Both the position numbers and the translations under genes were made by a program. Source: Impatiens glandulifera (lineage: Eukaryota > Streptophyta > Magnoliopsida > Ericales > Balsaminaceae). From it: 64,000 nt of DNA. The notes below the pieces were generated by a model. That model was not told where the DNA came from. It saw only the letters and a list, made by a program, of their open reading frames with translations, and made no database searches. Below are positions 46,094 to 58,835 of this stretch, piece by piece; the first letter of the stretch is position 1; every line of letters begins with the position of its first letter. The stretch spans positions 80,255,718 through 80,319,717 of the forward strand of contig NC_061862.1 of assembly GCF_907164915.1 (NCBI RefSeq), in the 5' to 3' direction.

Positions 46094-46288
46094 GAGTAAT
46101 GATACATACAACACCCTCATACACTTATACAGCACCTTCGCATATCACCTACCTCATTTGGAAAGAAAGAGAAAATTTATCTTAAAAAAATTACAATAGA
46201 GAGAAAAATATTTTCTCTTTTTTTATGAGGTTTATGAGGCAGGTGTTATACGAAAATGTTGTATAAGGGTGTTGTATTATCATTACTC
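46094..46288. mobile_element. Fold-back MITE (GAGTAATGATA ends)
   Basis: The left arm GAGTAATGATACATACAACA and CCCTCATACACTTATACA is mirrored by the right arm, whose reverse complement begins GAGTAATGATAATACAACAC and CCTTATACAACATTTTCG. It lies in an ATA repeat inside the duplicated OPT intron and is absent from the intact copy, so it inserted after the duplication. Confidence 0.75.
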
Positions 46289-48679
46289 ATAATAATAATA
46301 ATAATTTTAAAATTATTTTTTAAAATGAGACTAAATATTTAAATATTGTAGCTCTTTAATTTTAAAATATTCACTTGTTTCTAATAAAAAAAATAGGTTA
46401 TCAAGTATAATTAAATTTAAAAATATTAATATATTAAAATAAATAATAAATTATTTTATCAAACATTTATTAGTTTTAAAAAAATTATATTTATGTGTGT
46501 AAAATCAACAAAATGATTTGATAAGAAAATAAAAGAGGATAATTGAATAAATTTAGATACATGCACAACTATAATGTACTAATATAAAATACACTTTTAG
46601 TTATATTTAAAATCTCAAGTTTGTTTTAAGTTTTTCTGAATTTTTAAAAAACAAGAATTTTTATCAATATTATAATTATTAGTTTTTAATTTAAAATTTA
46701 TTTTATTAATCAATAAAATAATTTTATTAAATTTAAATTTTAAATATAAAAACACATTCTAAAAATTTATATACAAATATCAAATTACCTAAAAAAAATA
46801 ATAATCTCATTCATTTTGTTGAAACATTTCTAAAAAAAGAGTGATACGAGGAATTTGGGAAAGAGAATGATATGTCACACATCACTATAAAATGATAAAG
46901 GATAAGGAGAATAAAAAAAAAGAAAAAATTTGTTATTTTTTAAAATTGCAAATTGCACCATGTCATTTTATTAAAACATTTTTCAAAAAGGAGTGATATG
47001 AGAAATTTGAGAGAGATAATGATATATCACGCATCACTTAGTTGAAAAAAATAATAAAGAATGAGGAAAAAGAGAAGAGAGAAAATATTTTGCAGAGATT
47101 GTGCCATATCATTCTATATCAAATTCCCTCTCAATACCTAACTTTTAATTATATTTTCCAAATATATACACATTTTCATTCAGCTTCCCAAAATATTCAA
47201 ATTAAACTCACAAATTATATATTTTTCTCAATAAACTTAATAAATACTTATTTTTATAAACATAATATATATATATATAATTAAAATTATTAATAACTTA
47301 TAAATAATTAAAATAAAATTTAAATATTATATATTAAAATAAAATATATTATATAAATATTAAAATAAAATATATTAAATAAATATAAACATATTTTATC
47401 TTTATTTAATTTTATAAATATAATATGTATAATTAAAATTAAACATATTAAATTAGATTAAAATTATAAATTAAAATAAAATAAAATATTTTTCATAAAA
47501 GATAAAATAAAACTTCATGATATTTTATTCTTACAATTTTATTTTATCTTTATACATTTTATATAATATATTTATTTGAATTATTTATTTATAATTTTAC
47601 TTAATTTTATAAATATATTATATAAAACATAAATTATTTTTAGGTGGTTAAGACATAATTCAATTTTATTATACAACTAAATTTATCTTTATTTTATTTT
47701 AATATTTATATAATATATACTTATTTAAATTATTATTTTTATTTAATTTTACAAATATAATATAAATAATTAAAATTATAAATATAATTATAAATTTTTA
47801 ACTATCCAATTAAAAATGATATACTCTAAATTAAATAATATAAATAAGTATTATAAATTAAAAATAAAGCATTAAAATAAAATGTATATTTTATCTATAT
47901 AGTTTAAATTTAATTATATAACAGTATTTTAATGTTTATGTGATGTATATTTATTTAAATTATTTAATTTAATATGTCTAATTTTAATTATATAAATTAT
48001 AATTGTAAAATTAAGTAAAACTAAAATTGGTGTGAATTTTAATATCTATATATATCTAATAATGCTTAAGAAATAAATTGTAAGGTGATATTCACGCTCT
48101 CACCATATCTCACATAGGTTTATTATGTTTTATAACCGTTTCTTTCTTTTGTCATAATTACCTATTAATAATTAATAATTTATCTCTCATACCATAATTA
48201 TTAATTTATCTTTTCTAATTAATTTTTATTTTATTTTACTATTTTTTTTCTCTAAATATATATATTATTTTTTTTTATTAATTTTATATAAACTTATATT
48301 TAATAATATATATATATATATTTATAATATACATAATATATATATATATAGATTTATTAAACTTAAAATAAAATTACAAATTTTAGTTTTATATTCCTTT
48401 CTCTCTCATATTCATAATATATCTTTCCTAATTAATTTATGTTTTATAACACTAATAATTAATTTATTTTTTATTTTCTTTTTCCTAACTTATATATATA
48501 TATTTCATATTTTCTTAGACATTATTTTTATAATTTTTTAATAAAATAAAAATTATAAAAATTTTAATTTATTTAAAAATTAATATTAAGCGTTTCTCTC
48601 TCCTAAAATCTATATATAATATATTTTATTATTAATTTTATATAAATGTATTTTTTTCTTCCTATTATCCTTCTATGTA
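46289..48679. other. AT-rich DNA without genes
   Basis: Up to about 46620 this is still duplicated OPT intron. At about 46833-46885 and 46983-47040 lie two related blocks (GAGTGATAYGAGRAATTTG, AATGATATRTCACRCATCAC) about 150 bp apart, related to the MITE at 3357-3535. The rest is extremely AT-rich with no feature. Confidence 0.5.
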
Positions 48680-48985
48680 TATTTATTATTTATATAATTA
48701 ATTAATTAATTTTATTTTATTCATTATATATTTTATTTATTATTAATTAACAAGGATTAAATATTTATATATACATAAAATTTTAAATTCAATTCAAACA
48801 ATACAAGTGGTCTAATGGTTAAAGTGTTCACATATTTATTATTTATATAATTAATTAATTTTCTTTTATTCATTATATATTTTATCTATTATTAATTAAC
48901 AAGGATTAAATATTTATACATACATAAAATTTTAAATTAAATTCAAAAAACACAAGTGGTCTAATGGTTAAAGTGTTCACACTTT
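48680..48985 (+). repeat. Two tandem units of about 153 bp ending in a tRNA-like box A
   Basis: The units run about 48680-48832 and 48833-48985. Both contain AACAAGGATTAAATATTTAT and end with ACAAGTGGTCTAATGGTTAA then AGTGTTCAC. The repeated end matches the A box of a tRNA promoter. Confidence 0.7.
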
Positions 48986-49018
48986 ATATTAGAGACCAGA
49001 GTTCGAGTCTCAATTTAT
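48951..49018 (+). mobile_element. tRNA-derived SINE head
   Basis: A box A-like TGGTCTAATGGTTAAAG (48957-48973) is followed about 30 bp later by a box B-like GAGTTCGAGTCTC (49000-49012). This is the spacing of tRNA-derived SINEs. It is not a tRNA gene: the acceptor and anticodon arms do not fold. The body would be short, and a tandem array starts just after it. Confidence 0.55.
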
Positions 49019-49029
49019 GCGAATTTATA

Positions 49030-49465
49030 AATGATTGTGCATGTGGGTATGAGTGGGTGAATCTGTGGTCGATGTGGATGGCATGTGTGAGTCCCTACGT
49101 AGTGGGTATGAGTGGGTGAACCCTACGTAGTGGGTATGAGTGGGTGAATTTGTGATTGATGGGGAAGGCCAAAAGTAAGGATAATATGACATGTGTGAGT
49201 CCCTACGTAGTGAATATGAGTGGGTGAACTTGTGGTCGATGTGGATGGCATGTGTGAGTCCATACGTAAATGCGTATGTAAATTTGTGATTGATGGGCCA
49301 AAAGTAAGGATGAGATGGCATGTGTAAATGCGTATGTAAATTTGTGATTGATGGGCCAAAAGTATGGATAAGATGGCATGTGTGAGTCCCTACGTAGTGA
49401 ATATGAGTGGGTGAATTTGTGGTCGATGGGGAAGACCAAAGGTAAGTGTAAGATGGCATGTAATG
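49030..49465. repeat. Complex tandem array (GGCATGTGTGAGTCC / AGTGGGTGAA family)
   Basis: Several units mix the modules GATGGCATGTGTGAGTCC, CTACGTAGTG-ATATGAGTGG, GTGAATTTGTGATTGATGGG and CCAAAAGTAAGGAT in varying order. This gives local higher-order repeats. It produces repetitive His/Pro/Thr-rich frames on the minus strand that I do not regard as genes. Confidence 0.85.
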
Positions 49466-49504
49466 ATGTTTAAAACTAAATATTAGGGTGATATCTACCA
49501 AAAT

Positions 49505-50265
49505 TTTTACACATTTTATATGAATTTCTCATCAAATTCTCGGGGTACAATTTTCTCTATTTTCTCCTTAGGTCTATGTCTTTCTTCAATCAACTCTCAT
49601 TTCTCCTTAGGTATAGTTAATACGAGAATAGGAGGTGCGTGTCGACAACGGAAGAAAGACCAGAGGAAAATATTCGATCTTGATTTGAAGAAAAAACGGG
49701 AAACGAATGAATACGAGGATTCAAAATTAAAAGGAAGTCGATGATTCTCTACCTCCTTTCTGTTTAGGTATATGTAGCACGAGAAGAGGAGGAGGACGAC
49801 GCCGACGTGACGGAGAAGATCGACGATGATGTAACGGAGGAGGGCGACAATGACGTAAGAGAGACATAGAGGAAAATATTCGATATTGATTTGAAAAAAA
49901 TGAGAAGCGAATAAAGACGAAGATTCGAAATCAAGAGGAAGACGAGTATTCTCTGTCTCCGTAGATTTAGAAAAGAAAATATTTATTTTGTTTTACACAT
50001 TTTATATGAATTTCTCATCAAATACGTCTCTCCTTTCTCCTTAGGTTTAGGTCTTTCTTAAATTGACTCTCATTTCTCCTTAGGTATAAGTAGCACGAGA
50101 AGAGGAGGTGGGCAACGACGACGCGACGAATGAGGGTGACGACACGTAAGAGAGACCTAGAAGAAAATATTCGATATTGATTTGAAGAAAAATGGGAAAC
50201 AAAAGAAGACGAGGATTTAAAATCAAGAGAAACCCAATAATTCTCTGTCTCCAAGAATTTAGATT
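49505..50265. repeat. Three diverged direct repeats of about 240 bp
   Basis: Units lie near 49505-49755, 49756-49975 and 49990-50265. Each has CTCCTTAGGTATA-like sequence, a run of GAGGAGG/ACGACG sequence, AGGAAAATATTCGAT, TTGATTTGAAGAAAAA and a closing TTCTCTGTCTCC or TTCTCTACCTCC. The first and third also share ATTTTATATGAATTTCTCAT. The content looks like a repeated gene 5' region, but no intact frame is present. Confidence 0.75.
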
Positions 50266-50405
50266 TTTTTTATTATTAATTTTTTTTATAACAAAACCTA
50301 ATAAGGTATTTTGTAATAAAACTATAAATAAAATTGTATTTAATGAATAATATTAATATTTTAATTATTTTATATATATATAATACAAAAATATAATAAA
50401 TAGAT

Positions 50406-50439
<34 letters not shown>

Positions 50440-51689
50440 AATAATACAAAATATATTTAACTCTATATTTTGATATGTTTTAAATAATTGATAAATATTT
50501 ATTAATTTAATTTATAATATTATTGTAAATATATATATTTTTATACAAAAATATTATAAAATTGAATTATTATTTTTAATAAAAATAATAATTAATGTTA
50601 TTATTTAACCAAAATAAAATTATATATATAATAATATTTAAGTATAAATATATTTATATATATATATATATATAGTTTTGAAACAAGAGTTTTATGGTGT
50701 TGACATAAAAAAGATGATTCACTATTATTTTTTAATAAATATTTTACTTATATTTTAATTAATATTTTGACTTTTAATGTATAATAATTTGTGTTTGAAA
50801 TTTTTGAGAGAATATAATAGTAGCTGAAATAATTATATACACAAGAGAAAAAAATACAAACATATTTTTCTCAAATATTATTTTCGCCAATTTAAGATAA
50901 TGTGATAATTCAAGTTATTTTTTTTTAAATTAAATTAATAGAACGAAAAAAACTAAATATTTGAATAAATGACCATATTTGTATTATTTTATTTTAGTTG
51001 TATTTAAAAAAAGTTTCTATAAAAAAATTATAATAAATTTAAGATTAGATAATTCACAAAATATTAATAAAATTAAAAATGTGAAAGAATATATACACAA
51101 TATGGAAACCGTTAATATATTATATAGTGTGATTCAATTATTTTAATATAAAAATTTTAATTTTTTTTTTATAAATTTGTCCGTTTCGCACAAAACTAAA
51201 ATTGGTGTGAATTTTAATATTTATGTAATATAATTTATTTTAATATATAATATTTAAATTTATTTTATTTAAATTATTTAAGTATTATTAATTTAATTAT
51301 AAAAATAAAATATATTAATACTTATTTAAGAATTTTTAATTATTAAAAATTATAGTTAATGAGTTAATTATGAGTTTATAGAGAAAAGAGTTATGTTAAG
51401 AATGTAAATAAAAAGATTAGGTATATTTAAAAAGAATAAAATAAAAAATTCTTTTAATAAACTAACTTTAATATTACATATGCTTTACTTTGTCATTAGT
51501 AGAAGAAAGCCTATGTTTAGTTAATTGGTCAAGATATATTATATTTTTTAAAAGAAAAAATAATAATAATTATTATTATGATGGATGATTAGACTATTCG
51601 TGTGTGCTCTTTAATTACGAAACAAGTCCCAATACCTTTTCATGAATTTAAGGCTAGGTGGTAGATGAGGTTCTGGGTTTTGGGTTTCT

Positions 51690-51754
<65 letters not shown>
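50266..51754. other. AT-rich DNA with TA and TAA microsatellites
   Basis: There is no gene. TA runs lie at about 50416-50439 and 50651-50673. A (TA)n tract at about 51691-51724 is directly followed by (TAA)n to about 51753, at the left edge of the CACTA-like element. Confidence 0.6.
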
Positions 51755-51758
<4 letters not shown>

Positions 51759-54385
51759 ATATAATTGGTTTTACATGAAGATATAATATTAGTAAAAGTT
51801 TTCTGCAAGCATAATACGTTACTGAATATTTATATTAGTAACAGTTTTCTTATGCGTAATATATATATATTAATAGTAATGATTTTTTTAGTTACTACCG
51901 TTACTGATACATTATTAGTAACGAATTTTCATATACTTAATACCATTACTGATATATTAATAATAACGGTTTTTTCAAGCATAATACCGTTACTAAAAAA
52001 CATTATCATTTTTTTTTAATTTTTTTAATTTTTCATATTTGTACCTATATAAACGATCATCAATCCAAACTACAATCATCAATCCAAAAACCATTAATAT
52101 AATCCAAAAACCATAATTATCAATTCAAAAAACCACAATCATCAATCCACATTCATCAATCCACATAAACCATAAACTATAAACCATAATCCAAAAACCA
52201 CATAATCTAAATATCACTCATACATCTGAAGTGGGAGGGGGAGGGGTAGTGGGACGTGGAGGGCGAGGATACAAGGATAAGAAGAAGGCCATCTGCTCCC
52301 TCATCTCGATCATATCATTCCGCATTTTATCACGCTCTTGTATTGATCGTTATCTCTCCCTTTGTGCTTCTTCACGCTCCAATAGTGTTTCCTCGCGCTC
52401 TCTCCGTGACTGGAGTCTCTCAACTTCACGCTCCTCTCGCATTTTCTACATCTCCTCTAGTAAAGCCCGGTTTTCCTCACGGATCTGTTGCGTGTCACTA
52501 CGTGGAATGCCAGTATAACCCCTACGAGAATTTGCTCTAAAAGATGTAGGTGTGACACCGGAGCCCATACCCACGACTCGCCCATGTCCTTGAGACCCGA
52601 ACGCATACTTAGTCAACTGAAGCTCATTCCTACTCGGGTCTTCTTCTATAGAAGTTTGCAAAACAGTCTACAAACACAAATTACAATTAATTACAAACAT
52701 AAAATAAATTAAACTAATAAACATGACTTACCACTTTTTCTTGAATAATAGGGGAACCTCTAGAATTGGATCTTACAGAGTTGGTTTCTTTGTATGAGTG
52801 AGGAGAAATAAGTCAGCAAAATTTGGCAAGGTTTCGATAGTCTTCTCATGTACAAATTTAATAATTGACATTATAATAAAAATGTAATAACATTATAAAC
52901 TTCATATTCAATGATAAAACACACTATTTGTCTCTCGACTTGAGAAAATGAGATGATGCCCGCATGATTCTTGTACACAACATGCGACATATTACTCGAA
53001 TTCACATGACTTATTTTCTGCAAATAAGATAATATTTGTGTTTAGTAAATTATTAATGTAAGGGATTTACAAAAAAACTTACCTTGAACTCCTGAGTGAA
53101 ACAACGACGATCAAGAAGATAATGACAATCACTGAGGGCGATCTTCAGAGGGGAATTGGCCCAAATAATCTATTAATGTGACATTGCTATAATCTAACTT
53201 AATCAAACATCAAATAAACCAACAATCCATTAATATTATAACCAAACATCCAACAATATAACTTTTGAAATAATCTAACAATTATTTAAAAACAAAGGGA
53301 TTTGAAGACTAACATGGATATTGATGAAAGGCAGTGGCGGCAACAACATCAACTTCATTAAGGGGAAATGGAACCTTGAAACTTCAAATTAAAAAAATAA
53401 ATGTGAACCGTTAATGATAAAAAAACGATAAAAAATATATAACATTTATAGCCTAGTATTGGAATTGATTGAAGTTTAAAGATTATGGATTGAAAATATA
53501 TAACCTGAACGACGGCAACACATGGCGACGATGGCAGCACAAGGCGACGATGGCAGCACAAGGCGACGAGAACAGTCGAGCAGAGAAAGAAACCGAGCAG
53601 AGAAAGAAATCGGCGACGACGACGATTAGCTTCAACCCTTGGCGGCGACAACGACTGCTTGATTGTGGAACGGGAGCAAGAGCGGAGTGCGAAGAAGAAA
53701 AGAAGAGAAAAAAAAGAAGGAAAAAGAAAGAAATAGAATGCCCGCGTGTTTTAATAGGAATTAGTAACAATTTTACAATAAACGTTACAAATACGAAATG
53801 GTATTAGTAACGGTTTTAAGAATAATCGTTACTGATACCTCTCGTGAAGACGAAACGACTAATAGCATATTAGTAACAGTTTTAGTGTAAACCGTTACCA
53901 TCATTAGTAACGGTTTCCTTAAAAATCATTATTGATATGTCTGTAATAAATAAAAATGCAAAGGCATATCAGTAACGGGTTTAAGAAAACCCGTTACTGA
54001 TACATATTGTGAAGACGAACCGCCTGATGGCATATCAGTAACGATTTTAAGGGAAATCGTTACCAATACCAGTAACGGTTAGAAGAAAAACTGTTACTGA
54101 TGCGCTTTGTGTAAAATATAAGTGAAGGCATATTGGTAACGGTTTTAAGAAAAACCATTACTGATACCCTTACATCGAAAAAAGATTAAAAATACTAGTA
54201 TATGTAACAGTGCTTTCTTATACTCGTTACTGAAGATTCATATTAGTAACAACTCTATATAGCCGTTACTGATATCTTCAAAATAGTAACAGATATATTA
54301 AACCGTTACTGATAAAAAATTATCAGTAAGGGCATTATAGCGTCGTTACTAAACTTCGTTACCAAAGCCTCTTTTTCCACTAGTG
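51755..54385 (-). mobile_element. Truncated CACTA (En/Spm-like) element with transposase-gene remnants
   Basis: The right end is CCACTAGTG at 54377-54385, that is CACTAGTGGAAAAAGAGGC on the minus strand. It is backed by about 600 bp of subterminal motifs (TTAGTAACGGTTTT, CCGTTACTGAT) in both orientations. Similar motifs occupy 51785-52000 on the left, but no CACTA terminus is found there, so that end seems lost into the TA/TAA repeats. On the minus strand 52446-52661 reads GVTPTSFRANSRRG and IREENRALLEEM, like the C-terminal part of plant CACTA proteins. Short pieces near 53080-53180 (WANSPLKIALSDCHYL) and 52930-53020 (HVNSSNMSHVVYKNHAG) fit the upstream part of the same gene type. It is defective. 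Confidence 0.7.
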
Positions 54386-57329
54386 AGCATAAAAATAAGA
54401 AAGAACGAAATAACGACACAAGAATTTTATCTAGGTTCAAACCAACAATGTCATATGTCATGCTTTCAAAGAATCAATTTAATAAAGTTATAATAGAGAT
54501 TACAAACTCTATCTTTGTCCTAGATTTTAGTCTCACACACCTCTTCTCGTTTATAATGTATATATAATAAGTTTTTTGAATTCATAATTAGGGTAAAAAT
54601 CATGTGATATCTTTGACAACTCCACCATGATATAATTTCGTGACGATTTAGTTGACATTTCTATAATATTATGATTTGATTGACATCTTACCATTATGTG
54701 ATTTCATGTCTTTTATAATTCAACAAATAATCGCACATATATTTCTTCCCCCTTTTGTACCTAACATTGAGGCACACCAAATTGAGTCTCAAAACCCTAG
54801 GCCTAATTTCACAAAGATGAATCTGATGAACAGACGTAGAACTTAACAAGGCTTAACCTAGCTTAGTTTCTAACCTTAGGCTAATAGGCTAATTACACGT
54901 AAATCTAACCTTTCTAAGAGAAAGGGTTAACCAATTCAATCAAACATATATCTTTCAAATAAACATATATAAATGAATTAATCAAAATTGAATGAACTAA
55001 TGAATGTATACAACTTAATTTAAAGAGATTACAAATGAGATGAGAACTCACTTTAACAATAGAAGAATACTTGGAAAATGAACTACAAGACCGAATTGTT
55101 AAGCTACAAATGTCTTCGGCGAAGGAGACGAATTGCCTCTTAGAGCATAATTAGTATCCCATTTATGACCTAGCTTCGTCTCTAACTTTATGCTAATCAC
55201 ACGTAAATTTAACTTAGGATTTCTAGAAGCTAAGGTCAACCAATTCAATCAAAAATCAATCAAAATTTGAGTGAACTACAGATTCAACTAATGAATGTAT
55301 ATAGCTTCAATTTAAAGAGATTGCAAATGATATGAGAACTCACCTTATCCAGAGAAAAATACTTAGAAAACGAACTACATGTTTCAGATTCATAAGTTAT
55401 GAATGTCTTCATCGGAGGAGACAAATTGCTTCATCTAAGCAATTCTCTTGGATATCCTTTGCTAGGTTGATAGTTATCTAAAATATCTCTCTAAAATTTA
55501 GGAAAATGATCTAGGCTTCAATTTAGTGCCCAAAATCTGAATGAAATGTATTTAAATACCCTTGGGCATTGGATAGGTTGGTTCGCACACTCTATCGGCT
55601 TAGTTAGTCGACTAAGCTGCGTGTCGTGCCTGAGATGAGTTTTGGTCAAGTGGACTAAGTAGGTAACAAGTTCAGCTACATTCTTCAACTTGAATCAGCT
55701 CAAACTATTGTGTGTGGACCAAGTTAAGATTTTTTTAAAGTTGTGCCTCTTTTGAATTTCGTCTTCAACTGATTTGTGGATAAAAACTTATGTTGCCTCT
55801 TACAAATGACTCAAACCACCATTGTGTGGTTGAGCTTGGTCTTTTTGGAATGATGAATTAGTCAACTATAAATTTCATGTTGATCATCAATGTTAAGACA
55901 TGTCATAGGTCCATGCATTTTTTAATGGAACATCAATTACCTCGAATTGGATAGGTTGACTTATGAGCGACCTAGCATGGCCTGTAAGTCGAGCCATGAG
56001 TATTGTTTGGTGTCTTTGGAAAGCTAACTCAAAGACTTTCCATAATTATTTTCAAGATAATTATTTTCAACAAAAATAATCATCTTAAAAGAAACTCAAT
56101 AATTTCACTATAATATATATAAGGATATTGTTTATAAGCTCTTTTTCGTTTTACACGAATATAAAAAATAGTAATTTCTGAAGAAAATTTTGAAAAACAA
56201 AAATGAAATAAACAAAAAAAGTAAAACTAAAAGCCACAACTTAAGAAAAATGTCATATTTCTTACAAAAGAAGGAGGTTTAAAACTAAGGCTTTGAAAAA
56301 AAACATAAAATCAAAACCACAAAAACAAGAAAATGAATAAAGAAAAATACTTCTCTATTGGTTGAAAATATTGATCACAATTGGTTGATAACTTAGACTC
56401 TAGTCTTGATTATTACGGTATGAGTATAAATGTATCGATTATATCATATACAATCTAGAAGCCAAAAGACTCAAAGAGATTGAGATGTTAAAATCACCAT
56501 TTGTTGTTCACCTAGACTTTAGTACGTCTTGATTGCTATGACAATATCATAAATATAACGATTCTATCCGATACCTAGAGTTAAACAAAAAGAAGAAGGA
56601 AATGTATAAACTCAAAGCCCAAAAATTCTAAACACTCTCTAAAACCATTTTAGGATAGGGTAGACATTCAAAAGGCCATGACTTGAAGTAAGGCAATGGA
56701 AATATGTCGATACCATCAAAGCTTTAACTCTTTGACCCAATTTTTCAAGAGTTAAAATTCTGGATTATATCTTAAAAATGGAAGAAAAAGAAATTCGATT
56801 TTCTTTTAAGACGATAAAAAAAATCATGAAAATAATGTTGAAAACAAAACTCTAAAAATGTTTTGAATCTAAAATACCATTATTTATTAATGGAATTAAG
56901 GTTTTATTCTGATTTTCAAAAAAGAAATTGACTGAATAAATTGGTACCATTAAAATATACTAGGAACATTTCAAAATATATAATCTCTTATCTAAGATAT
57001 TTTTAATCGATGATTATATGTTGACAAAAGTCCACGAATGTTGCTTTACAAGCAGTTTTGAAGATCACTTTGAAAGAAAAAAAAATAATGCTAGGGGATT
57101 CTGAAATATACCTATTTTTTTGTTACTAAAAACGCCCCTAAAAATGATTACCTTCTGATAAGAGTCCACTACTGTTGTTTTACAAACAGGAAGATCATCT
57201 TGAAAGAAGAAAAGAAAAAAAATTAAAAAAAATTATGTTGAAATAAGTCGTGAGTAGGGTAATGGACATTATTGACTAACAAGACGCCTATAAAAAGAAA
57301 AAGACTAACCCAAATTTCAATTAGGACAA
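54386..57329. other. Gene-poor DNA with a diverged direct duplication
   Basis: A stretch at about 54840-55130 (CTAGCTTAGTTTCTAACCTT, GTTAACCAATTCAATCAA, GAGATGAGAACTCAC) is repeated at about 55160-55430 with many differences. A shorter pair lies at 56355-56480 and 56490-56600 (GATTATTACGGTATGAG against GATTGCTATGACAATATC). Another pair starts near 57003 and 57150. The style resembles decayed long-LTR sequence, but no coding domain is seen. Confidence 0.45.
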
Positions 57330-58570
57330 GCAATCAATCAATGTTTGATAACATCAAAACATATCTTTCGATAGTACATACGATCATATTTATATGATCG
57401 TCCTAAAAACGTCATTTATTAATAACGTACGTGAACACTTTGTTAAGATTCATGTCAAATCAAAACTTATTTTTCGTTAGTATCTACGATCATATGTATA
57501 TGATCATCATAAAAACGTTATTTATTAATAACGTACGTGAATTATTTGTTAAGATTCATGTCAAATCAAAATCTATCTTTCGATAGTACCTATGATATGT
57601 ATATGATCGTCCTAAAAACGTTTTTTCATTAATAACGTAAAATGAACACTTTGTTATTATTCACGTCGAATCAAAATATAACTTTCGATAGTATCTACGA
57701 TCATATATATATGATCGTCCTAAAAATAATATTTATTAAGATTCGCGTCAAATCAATATATACCTTTCGATAATACCTACGATCATATGTATATGACCGT
57801 CCTAAAAACGTTATTTGTTAATAATATACGTGAACACTTCCTAAGATTCACGTCGAATCAAAACATATCTTTCAACCGTACCTACTATCATATGTATATA
57901 ATCATCCTAAAAATATTATTTTTAATAACGTATGTGAACGCTTTGTTAGATTCACGTCAAATCAAAATCATATTTTTAATAGATACTTACGGTTAGTTAT
58001 ACGTGTTCGTCTCAAAATGCTATTATTGATAGTCCACGTGAATAATCTGGTGATATTCAGATCAAATCAAAACCCTATTTTTTGATACATATCTACGATC
58101 ATATAATATATGATCGTTCCAAAAAATTTATTTGTTAATAATATATGTGAATAATCTATAAATATTCACGTCACATTAAATCATTTTTGTTGATGACAAC
58201 TACAATCATTTATCTAGTTCCAAAATATTATTTGTTAATAATATACGTGAATAATCTGTAGATATTCACGTCACAAAATATCATGTCTAGATTGACAAAA
58301 ACCACGACCATTTGTAAATGATTATTCTAAAATATAAATACTATCAATCGATAGTTCCAAAAATATTATTGGTTAATAGTCCACGTGAATAATCTGTTGA
58401 TATTCACGTCAAATCAAAACCCTACTCTTTGTAGATATTTACGATCATTTATACATGATCTTCCGCGAAATACTATTTATTAATAATTTACACGAATACA
58501 TTGTTAAGATTTGTGTCAAAATAAAGTCTATCTCTCGATAGCCCTCACGATCATTCTAAAAAAAAGTTAC
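57330..58570. repeat. Satellite array of about 105-bp units, each with three inverted repeats
   Basis: About 12 diverged units are marked by CTACGATCATATGTATATGA; units start near 57381, 57487, 57589, 57698, 57780 and so on. Each unit typically holds three hairpin-forming stretches: ACGATCATAT/ATATGATCGT, ACGTTATT/AATAACGT, and CGTGAA or GTGAATA paired with TTCACG or TATTCAC. Spacing is mostly 102-109 bp, with an 82-bp and a 135-bp exception. Confidence 0.85.
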
Positions 58571-58599
58571 TTGTCGATAAATGTTTGGAGCTCTTCGAC

Positions 58600-58835
58600 A
58601 ATTGTCACACGCGAAATAATATGAAGGCAACATCAACGACCTCCCTAAGGTACCAACTACCGAGGTTATGTGCTTAAAAAATGTGGATATCCCTAGCCTC
58701 CCTGAGGTTTTAGGTTCGAGCCCGTTAGGCAAAAAATTCCGTTACGCCTAGTTAATTGGTTAAGTATGTTTGTAGGCTATATGATTAACCCGTGAGAATT
58801 AGTCGCATTATGAAAGAGAAGCGGAACCCAACGTC
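58600..58835 (+). mobile_element. tRNA-derived SINE-like sequence
   Basis: A box B-like GGTTCGAGCCC lies at 58713-58723 and a box A-like TAGTTAATTGGTTAAG at about 58748-58763. The tail CCCGTGAGAATTAGTCGCAT resembles the conserved end of plant SINEs. The order of boxes suggests two overlapping or rearranged copies. There is no coding content. Confidence 0.5.

Noticed and set aside
48951..49018. A tRNA gene
   Set aside because: Box A and B are present but the sequence does not form acceptor and anticodon arms. A SINE head fits better.
49025..49501. 158-codon minus-strand frame rich in His, Pro and Thr
   Set aside because: It is the translation of the tandem array; three frames are open at once, as expected from repeats, and there is no start context.
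53358..53807. Several overlapping ORFs of 95-112 codons
   Set aside because: They lie in the CACTA-like element on both strands with Arg/Lys-rich low-complexity content and no domain.
57330..58570. CRISPR-like array
   Set aside because: Units are continuous, without unique spacers, and the setting is a plant nuclear genome. It is a satellite.
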